Below, piece after piece: positions 10,201 to 17,706 of a stretch of 22,834 nucleotides of DNA. Source of the DNA: Auxenochlorella pyrenoidosa (taxonomy: Eukaryota; Chlorophyta; Trebouxiophyceae; Chlorellales; Chlorellaceae). The stretch spans positions 861,293 to 884,126 of the forward strand of contig KQ481938.1 in assembly GCA_001430745.1 (NCBI GenBank). Reading direction: 5' to 3'. The number at the start of each line of letters is the position of its first letter. The stretch's first letter is position 1. The notes beneath the pieces are model-generated. The model searched no databases, had not been told where the DNA came from, and saw only the letters and a program-made list of their open reading frames with translations. Both the position numbers and the translations under genes were made by a program.

Positions 10201-12494
10201 CGCTGGTCAGTAGGGCTGGGGCGCTGCCGGTTTGCGGGAGGTGTATGCCACAGCATGCTAAGCTCAGGGCATGCTAGACTTGTTGCTACCCCCTGGCGTG
10301 TGCACACAGCGTGCAGCTGAGCCGTGAACTTGCCCTCTCCCTGGGGCAGGATGTGGAGGGGTTCTTTGGACCCTCAACACCGGCCGAGGCGGAGGCCCAC
10401 AACCCATACGACTGCGCCGGCAGCGGCTGCGACTTTGCCGCCGACTGCGGCAGCCCCCACATCGACTTTGCCTGCTGCCACCTGTACCCCGACCTCTGGC
10501 GCCCTGCGGCTGGCTGGCAGGTGCGCCAAGGGCTGCAGACGCCTCTGTGCACCCAGCGCGGGTGTCCATGCTGCTGCCCCTTTTGGCGCGCAGAGAGCCC
10601 ACAGATGTGCCTACAATGTGCATGCAGGACCACCTGCGCTGGTCCCTGGCCTGGCTGGACTGCCACGCCTCGCTGGCCAGGCAGCTGCTGCGCAAGCCGC
10701 TGGTGCTGTCGGAGTTTGGGAAGCAGCGGCGGCGCAGCGCGGCCGACGGGGGTGCACGCTCGCAGTGGTACTCCCAGGTGGGGCTTTGGGGCGAGGCACA
10801 AACCGGCCAGCTAGCCAGCTGGAGAGTCCCTAGCGAGGGCGCGGTGGCCATGATTTCCGGAATGGGCAAGATGTGCAGCTCACCCTGTGCTGTGAAGGGC
10901 AGGGCGGGCGAGGCCCGCCTGTTGTTGCCCCTGCGGCCATACGCGCGCATCTTGGACCAACACCTCACCCCACAGCCGCCCATCCTGTGCTCTGCCGCCG
11001 CCCTGCGCTCCCCTCAACAGCTGCTGGCTCATGCGCTGCACCTCATGCGGGCAGGCAGCGGCCTGGCAGGCTCGGCCTTCTGGCTGCTGGCGGCGCCCTC
11101 CTACCCAGACCATGACGGCTTCACCGTGTACTTGGACAGCATCGGAAGCCAGCTCAGCAGCAGCCGCCAGCTCAGCGGCGTGGCAGCGCGCGCAGCGCTG
11201 GCGCCGCAGGCCGGCGGCCGCACGGCAGACGCCATCCGTCGGCATGCAGCAGAGGTGGGAGACCTGAACGGGGGGCCGGCTCGGGTGCAGCCAGGCGGCT
11301 TGCCGGGCGGCTGGCTGGGCAACCCGCTGCTAGCAGGCGGCAGCGCCAGCGGCAGCATGGGTGCAGCCGCCACTGCCGGCAGCAGTGGCGGGGCCGGAAG
11401 CAGTGCCAGCCTGGATTGCGCTCAGAGTGCACACTGCAGGTGCTGCCCTCAAATGTAAAGCGGCGCAGGGGCGGCGCACATCAAGGCTGATGCCTCGGCA
11501 CGACCGCCAGCTCTGCTCCAGCCGGGTCTGCCCCCCTCTCCAGGCTCCTGCTCTTTGAGCTGGTGCTCCCCAGCAAGCGCTGTAGTGTGGTGCACAAAGC
11601 CCAACAACAACCTGCAGTCCAGCGCACCTGTGTGGCACCACCGCCACATCAGCAAAGTCAAATTTGGACAGGATGGCATTGCCGTGCACGCCGCCGCCCT
11701 GCAGGGGGCGCACAGGGGTTCAAGTTGCGGCCCGGCGAGGCGGGAGAGGGAGCAGCACCTGTCGGCAGCGCCACAGGCTGGCAGGCCCGGGGGCAGTGGT
11801 GCACCGGGCGCTAGAGCTCAGAGGGCGGGCAGTGCCGTGCCTTGCCTGCGACCGTGCATCCCGCAGGGGCGAGCGCAGCTCCTCAAACTCGCACAGGAAC
11901 ACGTAGTTCAGGCCCAGGGCCCTGGCAATCTCCACGCCTGCGGCGGGGGGGCGTGCAATAGGGGTGTGGGCGCACCTCGCAAGCTGGCACTGGCTGGGCT
12001 CAAGCACAAGCCTGGAAGCCATACAGTAGCATACATACTATCCACGTGTGTGTCTTTCCACAGGGCAAAGCTTTCGCAGCGTCATCCACCAGTCAATCGG
12101 CCTGCAGCAAGGGCAGGAGCCCCCGTCCAGGCGGGACCCACCGACAGCGCACCCGTGTCAGCGCCGCCTGAGCGGTCGCAGCCGACATCCACTTCTTGCA
12201 AAGACAGGATGTCTGCATCAATGCGTCGCAGCTCTTCAATGATACCAGGCAGCTGGTAGCCGCGCTCTATGTTCCACTGCAAAGGGCGGCATGCAGCAAA
12301 CCAAGGTGTTGGCGGCGCCAGCAGGCAGGCGCCGCCGTCAGTGGGAGCGCCGTTGCAGAAGCCAAGGTACAGGCTGGCGTGATTACCGCAATTCTGCCGA
12401 CCTGGAGCAGCTTGATCGCGTCTCTGGGGTGCTCCCGCTGCTGGTCGCTCCGAAAGTCTGCTCGAAACAGCTGGCCTGGCGGGGTGAGCTCCAT
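7232..12494 (-). CDS. Endonuclease/exonuclease/phosphatase (EEP, DNase I-like) family protein; 9 exons, 419 aa, with a 2.8-kb intron
   Basis: Exons, in transcript order: 12494-12402, 12276-12153, 11937-11846, 11698-11628, 8860-8758, 8585-8453, 8256-8184, 7980-7601, 7422-7232; all phases agree. The EEP active-site motifs appear in family order: LLQWNIERG (metal-binding Asn), SLQEVD (Glu), GGGVHGNAIL, YNAHLEVFCG (His), GDMNTM (Asp/Asn) and, at the C-terminus, KLDWVLLRR and SDHKWL (Asp-His). The family cleaves phosphodiesters or phosphoesters in nucleic acids, lipids or sugar phosphates; the substrate here is unknown. Exon 8 carries a Ser/Gly/Ala-rich then Gln-rich insert before NPGFS/DPFDPW. 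No signal peptide or membrane segment is seen. Intron 3 has a GC donor (GCAAGG). Intron 4 (8861-11627) contains the GH5 gene on the other strand; the N- and C-terminal halves carry complementary motifs and join in phase 2, which argues for one gene. The ATG at 12492-12494 is the first in frame before WNIERG after splicing. Confidence 0.8.
7680..7750 (-). repeat. CTG/CAG-rich trinucleotide tracts coding Gln in the EEP protein
   Basis: Plus-strand runs of CTG/TGC units correspond to two Gln-rich segments in EEP exon 8, separated by an acidic and proline spacer (APEEQ). They sit in the variable linker between the GDMNTM part and the C-terminal LDW part of the fold. Confidence 0.75.
9035..11458 (+). 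CDS. GH5-family glycoside hydrolase, mannan endo-1,4-beta-mannosidase-like; 7 exons, about 474 aa
   Basis: Exons: 9035-9142, 9282-9575, 9784-9905, 10064-10205, 10350-10520, 10628-10777, 11021-11458; all junctions keep frame. The order of motifs fits GH5 mannanases of the plant type: GRPFYFAGANCYYLL, TVIRTWAFCD, TNYWRDYGGMMQYV, GVAYRDDPFILAW, SLANEPR (acid/base Glu about 188), DVEGFFG, CHLYPDLW and VLSEFGK (nucleophile Glu about 308). Such enzymes cut beta-1,4-mannan in cell walls, so a role in wall remodelling is likely. The C-terminal 100 or so residues are Gly/Ser/Ala-rich and end with clustered cysteines. Intron 1 has a GC donor (GCGAGT). The 5' end is uncertain: the ATG at 9035 gives no signal peptide, while the codons just upstream encode LGCLLVLLISLPA, and CATCATGCAG at 9031-9040 could instead be an intron acceptor. 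Confidence 0.82.
11454..11458 (+). promoter_or_regulatory. TGTAA overlapping the GH5 stop codon (possible poly(A) signal)
   Basis: The last codon and stop read ATG TAA, so TGTAA includes the stop itself. If used, the GH5 3' UTR would be very short and cleavage would fall well before EEP exon 4 at 11628. Confidence 0.35.
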
Positions 12495-13502
12495 TGCGTA
12501 GCAAGTACTCAGGGGCGAATAAGGCGGCGATCAATATGCGGGATCAGTGATGCCGCTCTCACGAGGGGGCTGCGCCATGCTACGAGCGGCAAGCGGGCAG
12601 CGGCGGCATGGACACATTGTACACCATGCAGCGAGGCATTGTGATCTGCTCTACACTTGAGGGTTGAAGCCCTCAAGGGGCTTGACGGGCAAATGCTGTC
12701 TTCTCAACTGCAATGCATGGATCTTGCCCCCACTGCGGCCCCACCAGCGCACCCGCAAGCTCCTGCTCTCTGGGAGGCTGGCGCCGCCCTTTGCGCTCAC
12801 GGCTTCAAGTTGTAGGCCAGCAACTGTGCTGAGACCCAGCTGTAAGTCAAGCCTGAAAGATCAGGCGACAATACGGCTGCAGGCCTGGTGCGTATGCAAG
12901 GGCGGTGGCTCTGCGGCCACCAGCCCTGCTGCCGCAGCTGGCGGGGCCCCCTTGCAAGGAGCTTATTCGGCTGGCAGCACTGCCACGTCTTCCTGCGGCT
13001 CCCCATGTGGCAGTGCCAGGGCTGGGTGGTATGGGAGGAAACGCTGCTCTGTAGGAGCTCTTGGCACCGCCTTGACAAGGCGCCACTGCCTCGGCTGGGC
13101 TCACTGCCCAGCCACACTGCCCCTGACTTGCTGCGACCGGTGGGTGAGTGCGAGATGAGGTGTCCGCAGGGGGTATCATACGTCCAGTTCAACGGAATGA
13201 CACACACATTACTTCTTCAGGCGGGACGACAGCTTTTTGCACTAGGCTGGTTCAGATGCGGCACTCTGCCCTCCTCGCCTGAGGCCACTAGTGGCCCCTG
13301 CTTGCCCGCTGCTGCCGCCGCTGCCCGCTGCGGTTGCCGCTCAGCACTTGGGCGTGCGGCCTGCTGTTCACATTATCACATCCTCTGTCCCTACGAAAAG
13401 CAGATCATACAACCCTCTGTAGAAGCCTCTTGCTTGCAGCTGCAGTGTCGCTTTTCCTGCACAGCCCTCCACCCGCTTGCTGCTTGCCTGTACATTGAGA
13501 CT
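12495..13502. other. Divergent intergenic region between the EEP (-) and EAPP (+) genes
   Basis: About 1 kb separates two start codons pointing away from each other, so both promoters should lie here. No conserved domain was recognised in any frame; an open frame from 12888 on the plus strand looks like chance. A perfect short inverted repeat lies at 12656-12677. No TATA box stands out. Confidence 0.55.
12656..12677. repeat. Perfect 8-bp inverted repeat with 6-nt loop
   Basis: The arms CTTGAGGG and CCCTCAAG flank TTGAAG. The element is 162 bp upstream of the EEP start codon. It could be a protein-binding palindrome or an RNA hairpin in a 5' UTR; it may also be chance. Confidence 0.4.
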
Positions 13503-14577
13503 ATGGACGACTGGGATATGGAGGAGGGCAGCTCTGACAGCGACTCTGAGCTCAGCGAAGGTGCGAGTTGCTGCCGGCTCCTTTGCCGCTCTTTGCAATG
13601 CTAGGAGGGCCCCTGACGTCTTTTTGCAATGCTCAGACCTGCAAGGAAAATGCATGCGGGCTGCCGCGCCCGTATCTGTGCCCACTCCGCCGCCGCCGCC
13701 GCCTGCAGGCAGCGCAGGCACTGACGCCAACGCTGCTGCCCTTGGGCTGGACGGCCAGCCCCCGGAGTTTTATGATCCTGACGCGGACGATAAGGACGAG
13801 GCGTGGATGCGCAAGATGCGCAGGTGGGGCTGCCGGCCGGCGCGCTGTGAGGCTGTGCTCTTGGGGCCAGTCCCTCGGAAGCGCAGCAGCGTGCTGCGTG
13901 TACACCTGCACAAGACCAGCCTGCCCAGCTTCTGCTTAGCCCAGTTCGCATTTAGTCTGCTGAGCGCTTCCTGCCCGCATCCTTGCTCACCTGTGCAGAT
14001 CGCACCGCTCCGATGCCATTTTGTCATGCCCGCTGTGCTTCACGACGCTCTGCATCGATTGCCAGCAGCACGACAAGTTTGAGAACCAGTTCCGAGCCAT
14101 GTTTGTGATGAACTGCCGGTGAGCTTGCTTTCCTGCGGCCTGCTTCATGTGCAAGGGGCGCTTGACGCTCATGCTCTTCTCTTACTCTCGCGTACGTCAT
14201 GGCCATGCCTGCAATCCCTGCTGTCGGCAGGCGTCGGCACTCACCGTCTCCCAGCCCTTTGCAAGCTGCTCATGTGCGTCGCTGCACCTGTCACAGCTGT
14301 GCATAATTTTCTGAACCTCTGACAGCTGTGCACACTGCGACAGCCCTCCATGTCCACCCCTGTACTCCCCGCTTGCCCTCAGGGTGAAAACGAACGAGGC
14401 TGTCGCGCTGCCCCAGCCTGCGCGGAGAGCCAGGCAGCAGCGGCGGCAGCAGCGGAAGCTGGAGCAACAGCAAGCGGCAGAGCAGCAGCAGCAAGGGCAG
14501 CAAGGGCAGGCGCAAGGCGCGGCCCAGCCAGCCGCGCCTGCGGCAGCACAAGACCAGCAGGCGCAGCCAGGAGCTTC

Positions 14578-14608
<31 letters not shown>

Positions 14609-14734
14609 GCACCGGGAGACGCAGCACAGCGGCTCAACCCGGTGTGTTGCGCCGTGTGCGACACAGAGGTGGGACTGCGGGACCCAGCCGAGGGGGTCTA
14701 CCACTTTTTCAACGTTTTTGCCTCCAACTCCTAG
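13503..14734 (+). CDS. E2F-associated phosphoprotein (EAPP) family protein; 4 exons, 214 aa
   Basis: Exons: 13503-13560, 13709-13823, 13999-14118, 14383-14734; frame is kept at each junction. The protein starts with an acidic, Ser-rich segment (DMEEGSSDSDSELSE), followed by PPEFYDPDADDKDEAW. Then comes the family signature CPLCFTTLCIDCQQH (68-82), FRAMFVMNC (89-97) and, at the very end, CAVCDTEVG with YHFFNVFAS. The Cys pairs suggest zinc binding. Human EAPP is a nuclear phosphoprotein that interacts with E2F factors and affects cell-cycle transcription; the same role here is inference. Between the two conserved blocks lies a Gln/Ala-rich linker (about 112-180), basic at its start. At 214 residues it is somewhat shorter than I recall for human EAPP. 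The ATG at 13503 is the only good start before the acidic block. Confidence 0.85.
14585..14608 (+). repeat. (CAG)8 microsatellite in EAPP coding sequence
   Basis: Eight uninterrupted CAG codons make a pure Gln run inside the EAPP linker. Nearby Gln stretches from 14459 onward are interrupted by other codons. Pure runs like this tend to vary in length between strains. Confidence 0.9.
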
Positions 14735-15098
14735 CACGTGCTGGCACCTGGCCCCTGGCTTCCTGTAACACCACGCGCTCGTACTTGCTCTGCACCCCAT
14801 CTTTCATTGTATGCACCCTTTGCTGCATGCTTGGCATGCCGCTCCCGCTCTCGGCTGTGTGCTGCCGCAAATGTTGCTTGCATGATGTTGCAAAGCTGCA
14901 CAGCAGCTCAGGCTGGCATCCCGTTATCGCCAGCATGCACAGCAGGTACAGTGCCAGGTGCACAAAGGTTTGGGTACAGTGCGCAGTGCTCGGTGCAAGG
15001 TCCACAAAGCTACATGAATACAGTCCAGGGGTGATGGGGAGATACATGACGCGGCGGCGGCGCAAACGCCTCGGCGCGCGCAATGCCGAAACGCGCCG
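14735..15098. other. Convergent 3' flanks of the EAPP (+) and RING-CH (-) genes
   Basis: These 364 bp lie between facing stop codons. Apart from the TGTAA at 14764 nothing is recognised. No minus-strand TGTAA was seen for the RING-CH gene. Confidence 0.5.
14764..14768 (+). promoter_or_regulatory. TGTAA poly(A) signal of the EAPP gene
   Basis: The motif lies 30 bp past the EAPP stop codon, which suggests a very short 3' UTR. Confidence 0.55.
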
Positions 15099-16985
15099 CT
15101 ACTGCCGCGCCTGCGGTGCCTGCTGGGGGTGTTGCCGCCGCGCCAGGCCTGCCTCGAGGTCGGTGAAGGCCAGCAGCCGCCGCCGTCGTTCCAGCTCTGC
15201 GTGGTGCAGCCGCCGTGGTCCGCCTGCACGGTTAGAAAAGTCGAGGGGAGCGTGCTCAGGCGAAGGCCGGGAAGAGGGGCAGGCGCCCAGAGACAGCTGG
15301 CTCCAGCGGCTCAGCCCAGCACCGCAGGTCGTGTGTGGCGCCCGCTACAACGGAGCGCTCTTTGACTTGACACGTACGCCACAGCACAGCACAGGCAGGG
15401 CTCCGGGGTGCCATCGCGCGTCGCCGTCGCACATTGGCGCCTGCTCCGCCCCGCCCCCCCCCCGCACACAAACGCGACGAGCACAGGGGGGGCCCCTGCT
15501 CTTCACACACACACACACACACACACCACCCACCCAGCCCCGCCCTCTCACTGGGCCGCATTGAGCGCAGATAGACCCACAGCGTGAGCAGCATGACGCG
15601 CACAAACCACGCCCCCGCCTGTGCGCCCTCCGCGCCCGGGCTGCCCGCTGCAGGGGAGGGAAGCCGGGGTTTGAGGGGCAAGATTGAGACCCAAGCCCAG
15701 CCAGGACTAATGGTGCGCAGTGGAGCCGAGGACGGGCCCGGCGCGCAGCCACCTTGCTTGACAGCTGCAGGACTGGGCTTGCCAATGCCCCCGCGCAGCG
15801 TCATGCGCGCTCTGCCCGCTGGCCCCACCTTCCGATGAGCTTGCCAGCCAGGCCAGCCCCCCCAGCATGCACGCCACGACCAGCAGGCCAATCATCGGGC
15901 TGCAGCCGCGGCCGCCGTCCTCCTCGTCATCATAATCCTCATCATCGTCATCTCTGGCTGCTGCTGCTGTGCCTGCCGCGCCCGCCTGGACCACCCATGG
16001 GAAGCCATCCTCTGGCAGCTCGCCCCCGGGCGGCACCACCACGCGGGCCACGATGGCGCCGCTGTCGGGGTCTGCCAGCAGCACAATGCGATTGTCGGCA
16101 TTGTCCACCTGCAGCCAGGGCGAGAGGAGAAGGGAGTGTTGGCCAGGAGCAGACAGCATGCGCAGAGCACGAGTCGACGGGCACCACGCAGCGCGCAGGC
16201 GCTGCGAGCGATGGATGCGTGGCCATGGCGCCCCGACCCTGCACAGCAGTGCCGCCTTGCTGCTGGAGGCAGGTGCACACCTGCAGCTGGGCCACCAGGG
16301 GCGCGGGGCGCGGCCGCGGCGGCGGGTCCCGATACGCGCCGCGGAACTGCTGCTTGCACACCTGCAAGCAGTGGCGCGGCCAGCTGTGCAAGTTGATGCG
16401 AACATGTACCATGGCACAACGCTGTCAAAATGTTGCAGAGGATGCGGCCTGCCAGCGCGCAGGCACACTGCAGCCGAAGGCAGGCGGCAGCATGCAGAAG
16501 CAGACAGCCTCTGACAGGCGCTGCAGCTGCCAGGGTGCGGCAGCCCGCCGGCGCACGCACCTCGCACTGCTTGTCGTGCTTCTCGTCGATCCACCTCTGG
16601 ATGCAGGCGTGGTGCGCCCACTGCAGGTGGGAGCAAGGGTCGCAGGAACAAAGCATGGGCAGTCGAGCGGCTTCTGGGCCGAGGAACCAGCTGCAGGCAG
16701 GCATCCATCTTCACAGCAGACCCCAGCAAGCAGGCCCTCACTCACCGCCATGCTACCAGAGCAGCTGCAGGGGTTCTCCAGGCTGGCTGGGTCGTCATCT
16801 TGCAAGCAAATGCGGCATGCTGGCGGTGGCAAGGGTTGCTGGTGGGTGTCGGCGGAGGCGCTTCCCTGCTGGCGGGCAAGGCCCGCGTCCTCCACTGCCA
16901 GACTTCCAGCGTCCGCACTTTCAGCTGGTGCGCCGTCTGCGGACAGCAGAGGTTCGCAGTCCTCGGCTGGGTGGGGTTCCGTCAT
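15099..16985 (-). CDS. Membrane-anchored RING-CH (MARCH-type) E3 ubiquitin ligase; 6 exons, about 293 aa
   Basis: Exons, in transcript order: 16985-16746, 16620-16561, 16361-16281, 16108-15829, 15647-15552, 15223-15099. A complete C4HC3 RING-CH finger spans residues 57-102 across three exons: CRIC, PCSC, HHAC followed by IQRW, and CEVC. Such fingers recruit E2 enzymes and ubiquitinate membrane proteins. After it come a Pro/Arg-rich segment, a very acidic stretch (DDDDEDYDDEED) and two hydrophobic segments, PMIGLLVVACMLGGLAWLA (198-216) and a shorter one around FVRVMLLTLWVYL (235-247). This matches plant RING-CH proteins with paired C-terminal membrane spans. The last exon (basic helix HAELERRRRLLAFTD, then a Gln-rich tail) fits by phase but has no family support, so the C-terminus is less certain. 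The start is the first ATG of the exon that carries the finger. Confidence 0.78.
15504..15526. repeat. (CA)n dinucleotide microsatellite
   Basis: About 11.5 CA units on the plus strand lie within intron 5 of the RING-CH gene, next to a C-rich run around 15457. Confidence 0.9.
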
Positions 16986-17706
16986 GGCTGCGAGCTAGAG
17001 TGGCCGGGGACGGCTTCAAGGGGCAGTGCAGGTGCTGATGGCCCCGTGATCGGGCCGTCAGGAGCCCGGCGACTGCAGGAGCGCAGGCGCTGGCAAGCGT
17101 GCTCTGTTTGCGCTCTGCTGCGGCCTTGTGAGCGCTGCGATCACAAGATTAGCCCATGCATAGGAAACTGTGAAGCCCGGCACCAGAGAATGTCGGCAGC
17201 ATCCTAGCCATGCCGTCGCCATCATGCCTTTCGCCTGCAGGCGCCAGCGCTGCCCACACGCTGACAGAACCCTGATGTGAGTCAAGCATCCAAACCACGC
17301 ATGCTGTTTCTGCCGGGCCCTGCAGCCATGCAGAGCAGGGGCATCCTCCGTGCCTGCAAATCCCAAGCATGCGTGCGCATGCGTGAAACTGGCCAGCACA
17401 TGACGCAGACATAGGCGCTCCACCAGTGCGCAAGCCACCCAGCCAACAGACCCAGCTGGGGAGGATGTTTTCATTACACGCGGCATTATTGATACAAAGG
17501 GCTGAGAACGCGCATGAGAAAACTGAGCCGAGCCGCACGGCGGTCAGTAAGAGTGGGACAAGGTGCGGTGCATGCGTTGGTTTGCATGGGGCGACGGCAC
17601 CTAATTCACACCGTGCACGGCCTGCACAGATTGGGGCGGCGCGCACCGCAGGCCGGCGCCAACTCGCTGCGCCATGGCAGCCAGCGCTCGGCATGAACAG
17701 CCATCA
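16986..17706. other. Intergenic: upstream of the RING-CH gene, downstream of the prolyl hydroxylase gene (both -)
   Basis: No gene was recognised in these 721 bp. They should contain the RING-CH promoter (left part) and the hydroxylase 3' UTR (right part). An open frame from 17426 on the plus strand has no domain. Confidence 0.5.
17474..17478 (-). promoter_or_regulatory. Candidate TGTAA poly(A) signal of the prolyl 4-hydroxylase gene
   Basis: TTACA on the plus strand reads TGTAA on the minus strand, 229 bp past the stop codon at 17707-17709. Confidence 0.5.

Larger units (their letters stand above)
8861..11627 (-). other. Oversized intron 4 of the EEP gene, hosting the antisense GH5 gene
   Basis: On the minus strand the donor is GTGCGC (first base 11627) and the acceptor is GCCAATGCAG (last base 8861). 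The other seven introns of this gene are 125-215 bp; this one is 2767 bp. It encloses the whole recognisable GH5 reading frame (9035-11458), leaving about 170 bp on each side for its promoter and 3' end. Confidence 0.75.

Noticed and set aside
12888..13604. Plus-strand open frame of about 238 codons upstream of EAPP
   Set aside because: It has no domain, is Cys/Trp/His-rich in a non-regular way, and overlaps EAPP exon 1 in another frame.
15256..15380. Extra exon in the RING-CH gene encoding ERSVVAGATHDLRCW
   Set aside because: No matching acceptor and donor pair in phase was found; joining exon 5 directly to 15223 keeps frame, so this stretch was left in intron 5.
14350..15564. Plus-strand open frame of about 404 codons overlapping EAPP exon 4
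   Set aside because: It runs out of frame with the EAPP C-terminal motifs and through intergenic DNA; its translation has no conserved feature.
15754..16998. Plus-strand open frame of about 414 codons opposite the RING-CH gene
   Set aside because: It is antisense to exons with a complete RING-CH finger and membrane spans; its own translation is low-complexity with no motif.
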